Part shown: piece after piece, positions 1-9,237 of the stretch
Position numbering within the stretch: position 1 is the first letter of the stretch
Layout of the letters: each line of letters opens with the position of its first letter
Origin: Paenibacillus bovis
Lineage (GTDB): Bacteria; Bacillota; Bacilli; Paenibacillales; Paenibacillaceae
Length of the DNA stretch: 64,000 nucleotides
Direction: 5' to 3'
Assembly: GCF_001421015.2 (NCBI RefSeq)
Contig: NZ_CP013023.1
Span: 3,155,501-3,219,500, forward strand
Notes under the pieces: generated by a model
Database searches by the model: none
What the model saw: only the letters and a program-made list of their open reading frames with translations
Told to the model about the DNA's origin: nothing
Made by a program: the position numbers and the translations under genes

Positions 1-577
1 AAATCGAAATTAATGACCAGTTGGGATCAGTCAGCCATTGTACAGCCGGCAGACCTGCAGCCTGAAGCAGATAATTCAGCGTGCCCAGCGTCGGATGAAA
101 AAGGACCATCCAGATGACCGAACCTGTACTGACCGAGATGGCCAGTGGTAGCGAGAAAATAAAACGAAATAATTTGGTTCCTCTCAGGTGTGTACGGCAG
201 ATCGCAGCCAGAATCAACGCCAACACAATTGAAGTAGGTACAGTAAAAAGCATAAATTCGAAAGTCACCCATAGGCTGTTCAGGAAATGTCCGGAATCAA
301 ACAGCTTCTCAAAGTTACGCAATCCGATAAACTTGGCAACGTCTCCGCGCGGCGTAGTTGAATGTACACTAAGGTATACAGACTTGATCAGCGGATAGAA
401 CAGAAAGATTCCAAACAACAAAAGAGAAGGCGCCAGGAATATGACTGCCAGCACATATTCATGCCAATGTCTGGTTCGGCGGGGTTGACGTACTGCCGAA
501 CGAGCGCGCTGCATACCGGACTTGACGGGAACAGCAGAGGATTTATCCAAGATTTCAACCTCACTTTCATTCATCAT
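1..577 (-). CDS. Sugar ABC transporter permease, MalF/UgpA type (partial, 3' end outside window)
   Basis: The reverse strand reads without a stop from the ATG-ATG pair at 577/574 to the window edge, giving about 190 residues. A hydrophilic N-terminus is followed by a membrane segment around the motif FLAPSLLLFGIFLFYPL. Next come the GLRNFEKLF-type periplasmic loop and further hydrophobic helices, which is the layout of the first permease of carbohydrate ABC importers (binding-protein-dependent transport inner membrane component). The EAA loop would lie outside the window. An in-frame TGA directly precedes the ATG pair. Neither ATG has a good ribosome binding site. A GTGAGGT sequence lies about 7 bases before an in-frame TTG at 550, which is therefore an alternative start. 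The substrate cannot be told from this fragment. Confidence 0.85.
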   Translation of the reverse strand, partial: MMNESEVEILDKSSAVPVKSGMQRARSAVRQPRRTRHWHEYVLAVIFLAPSLLLFGIFLFYPLIKSVYLSVHSTTPRGDVAKFIGLRNFEKLFDSGHFLNSLWVTFEFMLFTVPTSIVLALILAAICRTHLRGTKLFRFIFSLPLAISVSTGSVIWMVLFHPTLGTLNYLLQAAGLPAVQWLTDPNWSLISI

Positions 578-695
578 TCAATTAACGGAAAACAGGATAT
601 TCGCCGTCTTGTGCTCACCTGCTAAAGTATAAAGAGCAGATGTTAACGGAAATGAGCAGGATTGTAAAAAAATTGTAAGTGCGCCCAATCCCTAT

Positions 696-723
696 TTGAC
701 TGTGCTTGTTTTAGAGCTATAAT
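696..723 (+). promoter_or_regulatory. Sigma-A promoter of the CNNM/CorC gene
   Basis: TTGACT at 696-701 and TATAAT at 718-723 are separated by 16 bases. This is a near-consensus vegetative promoter pointing at the gene beginning near 831. It implies an untranslated leader of about 100 bases or more. Confidence 0.75.
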
Positions 724-830
724 ATAATCAGGTAACGTCTATCCTTACATATAGAAAGAGGTGAATGCATTGGGAAATTGATGGTACATGTACACTGGCT
801 TCTTATTCAAAAATCTAATATTCGAAGGAG

Positions 831-2210
831 GTGAACCCGCAGCTGTCTGATCAATATTTGCAGCAGACAGTGCGGGAGACACACTTGACTGACCCCTTAC
901 CCAGTTTGTGGAACTTAGTATTTGTATTTATTCTTGTTTTGTTAAATGGATTTTTTGTTGCAGCGGAATTTGCGATGGTCAAAATTCGTAGCAGTCGTCT
1001 GGAGACGCTGGTTGATGCAGGTAATGCACGAGCACGCTTTGCACAGTCGATCGTTAATAACCTGGATGCCTATTTATCGGCCTGTCAATTGGGAATTACA
1101 CTGGCTTCCCTGGGACTTGGCTGGATTGGTGAACCGGCAATCGCTGGACTGATCCGACCGATATTTGCGGCAATTGGCTGGAATAATGAAGTAGCAGTAC
1201 ACAGCGTATCCGTAGCCATCGCTTTTATAGTGATTACGATACTGCATATTGTACTCGGGGAACTTGCACCCAAATCGCTCGCGATCCGCAAAGCGGAAAG
1301 TGTAACCTTATGGACAGCCGGACCGATGCTCTTATTCCATAAAATCATGTATCCTTTTATCTGGATGTTGAATGGCATGGCGAATGCCCTGCTCAAACTG
1401 TTCGGAATCGCTCCGGCCTCCGAGCTGGAATCCGCTCATACGGAAGAAGAGATACGCATACTCATGAAAGAAAGCAACAAGAGCGGACTGATCGATAATA
1501 CCGAACTGGCGCTGGTTGATAATATATTTGAATTTGCAGATACAACCGCCCATGAAATTATGATTCCACGTACGGAAATGATCTGTCTGAGCCTGCATGC
1601 TCCCCGCGAGGAGAATCTGCAGATTGCTCTTGATGGGATGCGCACCCGATATCCGGTATGCGATGGCGACAAAGATCATATTGTCGGCTTCCTGCATATC
1701 AAGGATCTGATGCGTTATCAGATTACAGACACCGTAAAATTGATTCGTCCGATTATTGCTGTACCGGAATCGATCAAAATCAGCGAACTGATGAAGCTGA
1801 TGCAGCGTGGCAAAACGCAAATCGCGATTTTGATTGATGAATATGGCGGTACAGCCGGTCTGGTAACACTCGAGGATATAATGGAAGAAATCGTCGGAGA
1901 AATTCAGGATGAGTTTGACCATGAACGTCCAGTCGTAGAGCCGATCAATGAGATGACGTATTCCATTGATGGTCTGATGCTGATCGAAGAGATCAACACA
2001 CGGTTCTCGCTGGATCTGGATTCCAGTGAATATGATACCATCGGCGGATGGCTGTACTCTCGTGTAGAGTCGCTGCCTCCGCAAGTAGGACAGAGCGTGG
2101 CACATGACGGGCACTTATTTGTAGTGGAAGAAACGGAGAACAAGCGAATTTCCAGAATTAAGCTGGTAATTACGCAGTTTGCTGTGACGACCAATCAGGC
2201 ACTCGCCTGA
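831..2210 (+). CDS. CNNM/CorC family transporter-like protein (hemolysin TlyC family)
   Basis: Integral membrane protein of the CNNM/CorC family, members of which have been linked to magnesium and other divalent-cation efflux. An N-terminal DUF21 membrane domain begins at LWNLVFVFILVLLNGFFVAAEF and includes the conserved NLDAYLSACQLGITLASLGLGW region. A pair of CBS domains follows (around residues 240-330, including MIPRTEM and FLHIKDLM). A C-terminal CorC_HlyC domain contains EYDTIGGWLYSRV. The start is uncertain. No ATG is present, and GTG 831 lies inside the strong ribosome binding site AAGGAGGTGA (825-834). The workable alternatives are CTG 843 behind that site, or TTG 885 behind GGGAG at 874-878. 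TTG 885 would give a protein starting MTDPLPSLWNL. A rho-independent terminator follows at 2220-2262, so the gene seems monocistronic. The family is clear; the ion and direction are not shown by sequence. Confidence 0.9.
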   Translation: MNPQLSDQYLQQTVRETHLTDPLPSLWNLVFVFILVLLNGFFVAAEFAMVKIRSSRLETLVDAGNARARFAQSIVNNLDAYLSACQLGITLASLGLGWIGEPAIAGLIRPIFAAIGWNNEVAVHSVSVAIAFIVITILHIVLGELAPKSLAIRKAESVTLWTAGPMLLFHKIMYPFIWMLNGMANALLKLFGIAPASELESAHTEEEIRILMKESNKSGLIDNTELALVDNIFEFADTTAHEIMIPRTEMICLSLHAPREENLQIALDGMRTRYPVCDGDKDHIVGFLHIKDLMRYQITDTVKLIRPIIAVPESIKISELMKLMQRGKTQIAILIDEYGGTAGLVTLEDIMEEIVGEIQDEFDHERPVVEPINEMTYSIDGLMLIEEINTRFSLDLDSSEYDTIGGWLYSRVESLPPQVGQSVAHDGHLFVVEETENKRISRIKLVITQFAVTTNQALA

Positions 2211-2219
2211 TCAGCATGA

Positions 2220-2262
2220 AAAAGCCGAAATTATCCGCTACGGGTAATTTCGGCTTTTTCTT
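2220..2262 (+). terminator. Rho-independent terminator after the CNNM/CorC gene
   Basis: AAAGCCGAAATTA pairs with TAATTTCGGCTTT around a short loop and is followed by a T-rich run. It lies 10 bases after the stop codon. Confidence 0.9.
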
Positions 2263-2344
2263 TTATAAGGAAGTATAAAAGGAAGTATAATAAGAAAAAC
2301 TCGATCAGCTGGATCATATTGTGATCTGAACAAGTTATCAATCC

Positions 2345-2427
2345 TGAAGGGGTTATAGGTAAGATACTTATTACCGCTTCAACAGAATAACCCCTTTGGA
2401 TACAATCATCCGAAGGGGTTATTTTTC
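2345..2427 (+). other. Three-armed repeat able to form alternative hairpins, the last terminator-like
   Basis: GAAGGGGTTAT (2345-2355), its complement ATAACCCCTTTGGAT (2388-2402), and ATCCGAAGGGGTTAT (2408-2422) followed by TTTTC. The middle arm can pair with either neighbour; pairing with the third gives a terminator on the + strand. It lies just beyond the 3' end of the reverse-strand YteA-like gene, for which it may also act as a 3' hairpin. Confidence 0.55.
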
Positions 2428-2471
2428 ATTTATACATATAGAAATGTTTACTTATATCATAGGTCAGTCGA

Positions 2472-3245
2472 TTAACGACGATGGTCTGCTTTTTCTACAT
2501 CTGCATTGACTTCTTCGTCAGCTTCGTTGATCTGCAGCTCGGTGTCGCCTTCGCCTTTTTCTTCGTAGACTTCGACAGCTTCACCCTGTTCCACATGCTG
2601 GTTGCTGCCATCAATATCATTGGCGGCGAATGTCTCTACACTCTCGGTAAAGTTATCGTTGCTGTCCCGGCCTTCGGCCAGATCGTTGTAGTTATGCACT
2701 TCACGCTGTGCACTGAGTGCTGGAGAGTCAGCTACGCCGTAATCTTCAACCGCCTGCCATGCGCCGGCATCATCGAATCGGCCTGTATTCTGCTGACGAT
2801 TCTCACCGGAACCTTTGGCTGCCGGGGTGATAATATCTTCTTCCACTGGACGATAATCACTTACATTATCATGTGGACTCTCGTCGACGAGGTAAGTTGT
2901 AAATGGCAAAGCCTGAAGGCGCTCGAACGGGATTTCTTTACCGCTGATTTCGCTGATTCCATAGGTGCCATTCTCGATACGTTCGAGTGCGGCATTGACT
3001 TGATCCAGTGTATCATTCATCTGGTCATCAATCGCGAGATCACGTCCGCGTTCGAAAGTCTCTGTACCCAGATCGGCCGGGTGATTATCTACAGCAGTCA
3101 ATTCGCCAGTAGACATACGCTCCGATTCAATCTGTCCATCTTCAGTACGGTCCTTATCTACTTCAAAATGACGCTCCAGTCCTTCTTTCTCTTCCAGTAA
3201 GCTATTTTTAAGCTCCTCTATTTGAGATTTCGTTAAATGTTTCAT
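2472..3245 (-). CDS. yteA: YteA-like protein, TraR/DksA family, without zinc-finger cysteines
   Basis: 257-residue protein that starts MKHLTKSQIEELKNSLLEEK. It has an N-terminal coiled-coil and a TraR/DksA-type core (GTYGISEISGKEIPFERLQALPFT) characteristic of the Bacillus YteA family, sometimes annotated as a sporulation-associated DksA-like protein. In relatives I recall, the positions written here as GIS and ISG carry zinc-finger cysteines. This protein has no cysteine there, so it probably folds without zinc. The C-terminus is strongly acidic (Glu/Asp-rich from about residue 200). The ATG at 3245 is chosen over upstream in-frame codons because AAGGGAG sits 10 bases before it and homology begins there. 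Monocistronic on the reverse strand. Function unproven. Confidence 0.85.
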   Translation of the reverse strand: MKHLTKSQIEELKNSLLEEKEGLERHFEVDKDRTEDGQIESERMSTGELTAVDNHPADLGTETFERGRDLAIDDQMNDTLDQVNAALERIENGTYGISEISGKEIPFERLQALPFTTYLVDESPHDNVSDYRPVEEDIITPAAKGSGENRQQNTGRFDDAGAWQAVEDYGVADSPALSAQREVHNYNDLAEGRDSNDNFTESVETFAANDIDGSNQHVEQGEAVEVYEEKGEGDTELQINEADEEVNADVEKADHRR

Positions 3246-3450
3246 TGTTAAAAACTCCCTTCCGTCTTTGGCTGCATATCGGACTGTGCTCGTAGGCAAC
3301 AGCCTGTTGTACCTCATTTACCCTTCTTGCCTGTGAATTAATCTTTTGCTATCTTGCTGTTTCAAAAGGAGAGACGGATTATAGACGATTACCTGGTCAT
3401 GATTATCGTAGTCACATTGAGTTTCCTCCTAATTTGCTCATCGCGGCTTA

Positions 3451-3462
3451 AGCGTAAACGCT
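3451..3462 (+). promoter_or_regulatory. Perfect palindrome AGCGTAAACGCT, possible LacI/CcpA-type operator
   Basis: Arms AGCGT and ACGCT flank AA. It lies about 150 bases upstream of the alcohol dehydrogenase start, in the divergent spacer with the YteA-like gene. It resembles the core of LacI-family operators but does not match the cre consensus in its flanks. Confidence 0.3.
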
Positions 3463-3612
3463 ACTATTTATTTGTAAGTTGTTAATAAAACGAAGGTTGT
3501 GGTTAATACAAAAAGACGTAAACTTTCTAACTTTTGTTATTTTCACCACACCGTTTGCTGCTATAGTTCAGGCTCATACATTCTACGATTACATCTGGAG
3601 AGGGGAATACAA

Positions 3613-4752
3613 ATGAAAGCACTAACGTATCAGGGAAAACGCAATGTAAAAGTCAAAGAGGTTAAAGACCCACGCATCGAAAAGCAGGATGATATTGTCG
3701 TCCGGATCACTTCTACAGCAATCTGCGGTTCCGATCTTCATATCTTTAATGGCGAGACACCGGTTATTCATGACGACTATGTAGTTGGACATGAGCCAAT
3801 GGGGATTGTTGAAGAAGTAGGTCCAGGCGTCACTCGCGTTAAAAAAGGCGATCGTGTTGTTATCCCGTTCAACGTTGCCTGTGGCGAATGTTTCTTCTGT
3901 AAAAACCAGATGGAAAGTCAGTGCGATAATTCCAATGAAATGGAAGAAAAGAATACAGGAGCTTACTTTGGCTTTGATATCTATGGTGGATATCCGGGTG
4001 GTCAGGCAGAGCTGATGCGTGTACCTTACGCAAATTTCCTGCCATTCGTTATTCCGGAATCAGCTGAAGTAACCGATGAACAGGTATTGTTCCTGTCGGA
4101 TATTATGCCTACAGCATTTTGGAGTGTAGAGAGTGGTGGCGTCAAAGCAGGCGATACCGTTATTATCCTGGGCTGTGGTCCGGTCGGACTGCTGGCACAG
4201 AAATTCGCTTGGCAAAAAGGGGCTAAACGCGTTATTGCCGTTGACCATCTGCCATACCGTCTGGCACATGCCAAGCGTACAAATAATGTAGAAGTCGTGA
4301 ATTTCAAAGAAGTTCCGGATGTGGATCAATATCTGCTGGAACTGACCAGTGGTGGAGCAGACGTGGTTATTGACTGTGTCGGACTGGATGCAGACAAGAG
4401 CACGGCCGAGAAGATCCAGACTTCACTCAAACTGCAGGGCGGCGGACTCGGCGCATTCCGGATCGCAGCCAATGTCGTACGTAAATTCGGTACGATTCAG
4501 GTGACTGGAGTATACGGCGAAAACTACAATATGTTCCCGCTGGGTCATTTATTCGAGCGTAATGTCAAATTGGCTATGGGCCAGGCTCCGGTTGTTCACT
4601 ATATGCCGCAGCTGTTCAAACAAATCACAGACGGTACGATTGATCCGACCGATATCATTACGCACAAGCTATCACTGAGTGATGCAGAGCGTGGATATGA
4701 TATTTTCGATAATAAAAAAGAAGATTGTATCAAGGTTATTCTGCAGCCATAA
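3613..4752 (+). CDS. Zinc-dependent alcohol dehydrogenase (formaldehyde dehydrogenase-like MDR family)
   Basis: 379-residue medium-chain dehydrogenase/reductase. The N-terminal GroES-like domain holds the catalytic-zinc motifs CGSDLHI (near residue 37) and GHEPMGIVEEVGPGV. The four-cysteine structural-zinc loop is CGECFFCKNQMESQCDN. The Rossmann domain has GCGPVGLLAQ for NAD binding. A long insertion (AYFGFDIYGGYPGGQAEL) and the GLDADKSTAEKIQTSLKLQGGG stretch are typical of the glutathione-independent formaldehyde dehydrogenase/YycR-like branch rather than simple ethanol dehydrogenases. The ATG at 3613 follows GGAGAGGGG by a suitable distance; the open frame upstream to 3499 has no such site. 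Converges with the aminopeptidase gene. The natural substrate is not known. Confidence 0.9.
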   Translation: MKALTYQGKRNVKVKEVKDPRIEKQDDIVVRITSTAICGSDLHIFNGETPVIHDDYVVGHEPMGIVEEVGPGVTRVKKGDRVVIPFNVACGECFFCKNQMESQCDNSNEMEEKNTGAYFGFDIYGGYPGGQAELMRVPYANFLPFVIPESAEVTDEQVLFLSDIMPTAFWSVESGGVKAGDTVIILGCGPVGLLAQKFAWQKGAKRVIAVDHLPYRLAHAKRTNNVEVVNFKEVPDVDQYLLELTSGGADVVIDCVGLDADKSTAEKIQTSLKLQGGGLGAFRIAANVVRKFGTIQVTGVYGENYNMFPLGHLFERNVKLAMGQAPVVHYMPQLFKQITDGTIDPTDIITHKLSLSDAERGYDIFDNKKEDCIKVILQP

Positions 4753-4861
4753 GCAGCATAGAATAAACGGCAGGAGAGTAAGATAAATCCTCTGTCATTC
4801 ATCTGTTTTTCTTGGTTCGCGCGTTAGAAAGCCTGTGAAGATAACAAAATAACGGAGAAAT

Positions 4862-4899
4862 AAAAAAAACAGCCAGCGATCATAGAATCGTTGGCTGTT
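4862..4899 (-). terminator. Terminator for the aminopeptidase gene, possibly bidirectional
   Basis: ACAGCCA-GCGAT pairs with ATCGTTGGCTGT. On the reverse strand the stem is followed by a run of eight T, giving a strong terminator for ampS. On the forward strand it is followed by TTGTC and may weakly terminate the dehydrogenase transcript. Confidence 0.85.
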
Positions 4900-4967
4900 T
4901 GTCTATATTGAAAAATGCTGCTCATAAGCTTTTGATACAAAATGTGTAGCCGGAAGCAGGGGATAGA

Positions 4968-6200
4968 TTAAAACGCCCAGCCGCCTTGTTTGAATACAGG
5001 CTCTTCCTGACCATCTTCGGTAATACCGTAAATGTCCATTTCGCCGGAGCCAATCATAAAGTCTACGTGTACCAGACTGTTATTCAGACCACGCTCGGTC
5101 AGCTCTTCACGGGACATTTCTTTGCCACCCTGCAGGTTAAAGGCATAAGCGCTGCCGATCGCCAGGTGATTGGATGCATTCTCGTCGAACAGAGTGTTAT
5201 AGTACAAAATGTTGGACATGGAAATTGGAGAACGATGCGGTACCAGAGCGACTTCACCCAGATAATGAGCACCTTCATCCATTTCGACGAGGTGCTGCAG
5301 AGTATCCTGTCCTTTCTCTGCTTCAACACCAACGATTCGTCCATCCTTGAAGGTCAGCTTGAAGTTATCGATAATTGTACCACCGTAGCTAAGCGGCTTG
5401 GTACTGCTTACATAGCCATTTACATCTGTTTTCAGTGGAGCGGTAAATACTTCTTCAGTTGGCATATTGGCGATAAATGCATCCCCACGCTGGCTGATAC
5501 TGTCAGCTGCTGCCCAGATATGACCTTTTGGCAGACCAATCGTCAGATCAGTGCCTGGTGCTACATAATGAAGCTGCTTGTAGGCTTTTTTATTCAAATA
5601 ATCGGATTTTTCGTTCAGTGTTTTGACATGGGCTTCCCATGCGGCAATCGCATCGGTTTCACCTACGCGTACTGCTTTGAAAATGTAATCCCACATCGTG
5701 CTTACTTGATTTTCCGGAGATTCATTCGGGAATACTTTGGCTGCCCAGGACTCGGAAGGAACAGCGACGATAGACCAGCTGAGTTTGTCGGATTGTACGT
5801 ATTCACGGTACTTGGACAATACGATACTGGACGATTTTTGGGAAGCAGCGATACGTTTGGAATCGATGCCTTTGAGCAGATCGGGATCGTCGGCTACGAC
5901 GTGGAGAACAGCACCACCATCGACAGCCAGTTCTTCCATCTCTGCCGCGTACCATTTAGGACCGATCTCAAAAGATTCATCCGGTGCCAATTCGTAGCGC
6001 AAGCGGGTGATCTGATCATCATTCCAATTGATTTTGACTAATGCAGCGCCAGCTTCATACGCTTTGCGGGTAACCAGACGTACAAATTCGGCGGCATGAA
6101 TAGGTGCATTAACAATAAAGCGTTGTCCCGGTTGGATATTCACACCAACACGGACAGCGAGTTCAGCGTATTGTTCGAGCTTTGTTTGGAAATCTGACAT
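4968..6200 (-). CDS. ampS: M29 family metallo-aminopeptidase
   Basis: 410-residue cytosolic aminopeptidase of the M29 (AmpS/PepS/thermophilic aminopeptidase T) family, which removes N-terminal residues from peptides with a dinuclear metal centre. Visible family blocks are NIQPGQRFIVNAPIHAAEFVRLV near the N-terminus, and the metal-binding region with EVFTAPLK, HYLGEVALVPHRSPIS, ASNHLAIGSAY and HVDFMIGS toward the C-terminus. The spaced Glu and His ligands are present. The ATG at 6200 follows GGAGGAATTATTC, a good ribosome binding site; the open frame extends further upstream without one. Length fits the family. Monocistronic, terminated at 4862-4899. Confidence 0.93.
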   Translation of the reverse strand: MSDFQTKLEQYAELAVRVGVNIQPGQRFIVNAPIHAAEFVRLVTRKAYEAGAALVKINWNDDQITRLRYELAPDESFEIGPKWYAAEMEELAVDGGAVLHVVADDPDLLKGIDSKRIAASQKSSSIVLSKYREYVQSDKLSWSIVAVPSESWAAKVFPNESPENQVSTMWDYIFKAVRVGETDAIAAWEAHVKTLNEKSDYLNKKAYKQLHYVAPGTDLTIGLPKGHIWAAADSISQRGDAFIANMPTEEVFTAPLKTDVNGYVSSTKPLSYGGTIIDNFKLTFKDGRIVGVEAEKGQDTLQHLVEMDEGAHYLGEVALVPHRSPISMSNILYYNTLFDENASNHLAIGSAYAFNLQGGKEMSREELTERGLNNSLVHVDFMIGSGEMDIYGITEDGQEEPVFKQGGWAF

Positions 6201-6527
6201 GAATAATTCCTCCATTTCGACTAACTGCAAAAGTATGGGCTTCGCCCGCGGGAAGTGATTTCTGTTAAGCAAAATCACAATTAAAGACCCGCCTTATTCA
6301 TTCTACAGGAAGCAGAGCAGGTTGAAAACTGCAAACGCTTATTTCCAGTCATATGTAAGATGTAGAAAGTTACATATAATGTAAGAGAAGTTGGAAAGTG
6401 ACTGAAAATAAGCTAGAATACATGTTAAATCCCGTTGTTAAATGAGAGGATTCGTGTATATAAGTATATAGCGGTGAAATGAAGACTGATTATATATTTC
6501 AGTGGGATGCAGGAGAGGGGCACCTAT
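6201..6527. other. Divergent spacer between ampS and the kinase-like gene
   Basis: AT-rich intergenic DNA holding the promoters for both divergent genes. Repeated GTAAGA/TGTAAG words (for example around 6353-6390) are visible, but no promoter pair is convincing enough to name. No conserved RNA or gene is seen. Confidence 0.4.
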
Positions 6528-7214
6528 ATGAATACAGATTGGAAAGCAGCCGAGGAAGCGCTACGAAGGATCGGAGTAAATGGCAGTGAAGATAATGAAC
6601 TGGTCGTCATATCCGGCTATGCTGATGGAGTACGTTGTATTGGTATTGGTACCGATGCAGCCGTATTCACTTATGATCAGACTCCAGGGTATGCCTACAA
6701 AATTTTTGCGCCGCAGGCGATTAGCAAAATTCCTGTGGAGGCTTCTGTATATGACAAACTCCAGGGATCACCATACTTCCCGGTATATTATGGACATGGA
6801 GCTAATTATCTGGTGATGAGTTATGAGTCGGGGCCTACGCTTCAGGATTGTCTATTGCAGGGAATTGAAGTGCCGGAGCAGGTAATTCTCGATGTGGAGA
6901 TCGCCAGGGAATATGTGCGCAGTGTAGGGTTAAACCCCCGGGATATCCATCTCAAAAATGTAATTGTACAGGATGGACATGCCAAAGTTATTGATGTCTC
7001 CGAGTATGTACAGGAGGGAGATGACAAGCGCTGGGATCATCTGGTATGGGCATATTATCAATTTTATGACCGGATTGCAGGCAGAAGTATCCCTTCATGG
7101 GTGCTCGATACTATCAAAAACTGGTATTCTCGGATTGATCGTATTAACAATAACCTGAGTCTGGAGGACTTCGCCAAGCGAGTAGGCGATTTATTCTCCA
7201 AATATATGAAGTAA
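6528..7214 (+). CDS. Protein kinase-like protein (YrzF-type)
   Basis: 228 residues. The sequence follows a reduced eukaryotic-like kinase fold. GIGTDAAVFTYDQTPGYAYKIF resembles the glycine loop and the ATP-binding lysine (YAYKIF). YLVMSYESGPTLQDCL is hinge-like. NPRDIHLKNVIV matches a catalytic loop with Asp and Asn, and HAKVIDVSEY replaces the usual DFG region with DVS. It resembles the small Bacillus YrzF-type putative serine/threonine kinases. The ATG at 6528 is chosen because GGAGAGGGG lies 8 bases upstream; the in-frame ATG at 6507 has no such site. It stands alone between a divergent gene and a strong terminator at 7275-7314. Catalytic activity is plausible but not certain. Confidence 0.75.
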   Translation: MNTDWKAAEEALRRIGVNGSEDNELVVISGYADGVRCIGIGTDAAVFTYDQTPGYAYKIFAPQAISKIPVEASVYDKLQGSPYFPVYYGHGANYLVMSYESGPTLQDCLLQGIEVPEQVILDVEIAREYVRSVGLNPRDIHLKNVIVQDGHAKVIDVSEYVQEGDDKRWDHLVWAYYQFYDRIAGRSIPSWVLDTIKNWYSRIDRINNNLSLEDFAKRVGDLFSKYMK

Positions 7215-7274
7215 GGAATATACAGACGATTATTCATATCGCATGTTAAAAAATACCCGATAGCAAAACAAGAT

Positions 7275-7314
7275 AGCAAAAAGCTGCATTCCCGTAGAAA
7301 TGCAGCTTTTTGCT
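7275..7314 (+). terminator. Strong rho-independent terminator after the kinase-like gene
   Basis: AGCAAAAAGCTGCATT pairs perfectly with AATGCAGCTTTTTGCT across an 8-base loop (16 base pairs). T runs exist on both strands within the stem, so it may work in both directions. Confidence 0.85.
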
Positions 7315-7468
7315 GTCTGAAGCTTTGTGGTTACCGGCAATCCGTTGGCAGCTTTTTGGCATACCGGAAAGGTCACCGGCTGTTTCTCAATAACAATCAA
7401 TCTATATAAAGGTCATTCGGCATAGCCGTCCGACTCTTGCTAGTGAGAGTGTGAGAATAGAAGATGGT

Positions 7469-9169
7469 TTATACTTTGCAGAAAGCGATCATTTGCTGTA
7501 ATTCTTCTGCCATTACCGACAGATGTCTTGCCGAGGAAGCGACATCTTCCATCGTAGACAGCTGCTGTTCACTGGCGGCATTCATTTCCTGAATACCTGC
7601 AGAACCTTGCTGGGACAGTGCACTCAGATGCTCCATCGCTTCGGCAATCGAGTGGGACTTGCTACCGACATTGATAATTTTGTCACGGGTACCGCCAATT
7701 TGTTGAACAGTCGTTACTACAGATTGCTGAATCGCTTCGAAAGCGACACTTACGCGCTTGCTGCTGTCTACACCGGCTTGAACATTATTAACAGAATCGG
7801 TCGCCTGGGCTACGGCATTTTGGCTTTCGGTTTGTACATCACTGATCAACTGGGTGATCATAGTGGAGGATTCAGCTGCACTTTCAGCCAGTTTGCGGAT
7901 TTCTTCGGCAACAACGGCAAATCCTTTGCCTGCTTCACCTGCACGGGCAGCTTCGATAGAAGCATTCAGAGCCAGAAGATTCGTTTGTTTGGCAATCTGC
8001 TGAATCGCTGAGGAAGCGAAGCTGATTTGATCGGATTTATTGTTCAGACTGTTCATCACGCTAAGGTTATCGTGGATACCAGTCGACAAGCGCTGGATAA
8101 TACCTGTAATTTCACGAACTTCATTTAATCCTTCATCGGCGGCGTCCTGCATGGAGCTGGTCAGCGTACGGATCTGGGCACTATTGTTTTGTACATCCTG
8201 CATTTGCTGCGCCATCTCATTCACCGAATCGGTAACATGAATAATAGTATCGGTCTGGGAAGTGAAGCCGGTGGACAATTCGCCTGATGATACTGCGATA
8301 TGGGATGAAGCCTGGGCAGTCTGTTCGGCACTGGCTGTTAATTCTTCGGAAGCGGCAGACAGCGTCATAGCACTTTCGTCGACACTTTTGATAATTTTGC
8401 GCATGCTGCCAATCAGCGTATTGAATGCTTTGGCAACCTGTCCGATTTCATCACCTGCATCCTGCTCGGCTACTACCGTCAGATCTCCTTCTGCTGCAGC
8501 AGACATCAATGTCTGTACCTCACGCAGCGGACGAACAATCAGGCGGACAATCCAGATACCGAGCAGCAGGGAAACGAGCAATCCGATCACAGAGACAACG
8601 ATAGTAACGACAACTGCCTGATGGTAATTGGCATCGGCATCTGCTTTGCTCTGGGCAGCTTCTTTCATCATGTTGTCACGAATCTGATTGAGCAAGTCAT
8701 TCAGGCTGAGACGGATTTTCTCAAGTTCGGCATAGGCAGCTTCTGCGGCTGGCCGGTTTCCTTCTGCAACTGCTTTGAGTACCTTGTCACGAGTGGCGGA
8801 GAACGTTTTGGCAACTTCGACGAGCTGTGCAGCCAGGGGCTGGTTTTGCACACTCAGCTGGGTTTGTCCGACAACATCATACTGCGTTTTGGTATTGGCT
8901 GCTGTCGCTTGAATTTCGCTGATCAGCTGCGGATTATTGGATGTATCATCCGCGGTAAACATTTTGAGCAACCGGTTTGCATTGGAACTGTAATTGATGA
9001 TGATCTGATCCATGGCGGTAATAGGCTTGATATTGTTGGTATACATATTGGTAGCTATACCGGACATCTGTTCTGTAGAACGGATTCCGTTAAAGGAGAT
9101 AGCAGAAAGAACAAGCAGATTGACAATAATCAGAATAATAATCTTCGTGCGGACTTTCAGGTTTTTCAT
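7469..9169 (-). CDS. Methyl-accepting chemotaxis protein
   Basis: 566-residue transmembrane chemoreceptor. A short cytoplasmic start (MKNLKVRTK) is followed by membrane helix 1 (about 8-28). A four-helix-bundle ligand domain (about 30-185) comes next, then membrane helix 2 (about 186-210, [21 protein letters not shown]). HAMP spans about 210-262 (ending [16 protein letters not shown]). The signalling coiled coil carries the conserved hairpin tip [35 protein letters not shown]. The start at 9169 has a GAGG-type site upstream. It lies 68 bases behind a close paralogue on the same strand, so the two may be co-transcribed. The ligand is unknown. Confidence 0.95.
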   Translation of the reverse strand: MKNLKVRTKIIILIIVNLLVLSAISFNGIRSTEQMSGIATNMYTNNIKPITAMDQIIINYSSNANRLLKMFTADDTSNNPQLISEIQATAANTKTQYDVVGQTQLSVQNQPLAAQLVEVAKTFSATRDKVLKAVAEGNRPAAEAAYAELEKIRLSLNDLLNQIRDNMMKEAAQSKADADANYHQAVVVTIVVSVIGLLVSLLLGIWIVRLIVRPLREVQTLMSAAAEGDLTVVAEQDAGDEIGQVAKAFNTLIGSMRKIIKSVDESAMTLSAASEELTASAEQTAQASSHIAVSSGELSTGFTSQTDTIIHVTDSVNEMAQQMQDVQNNSAQIRTLTSSMQDAADEGLNEVREITGIIQRLSTGIHDNLSVMNSLNNKSDQISFASSAIQQIAKQTNLLALNASIEAARAGEAGKGFAVVAEEIRKLAESAAESSTMITQLISDVQTESQNAVAQATDSVNNVQAGVDSSKRVSVAFEAIQQSVVTTVQQIGGTRDKIINVGSKSHSIAEAMEHLSALSQQGSAGIQEMNAASEQQLSTMEDVASSARHLSVMAEELQQMIAFCKV

Positions 9170-9237
9170 GAAAATAGCCTCATTTCATTAAAGTAGGCAA
9201 GCAGGTGAAGCAAGAAGAGGTTGATCAATAAATAGAA

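Noticed and set aside
3413..3470. cre site for the alcohol dehydrogenase
   Set aside because: AGCGTAAACGCT is palindromic but its flanks do not match the CcpA consensus; kept only as an unspecified operator candidate.
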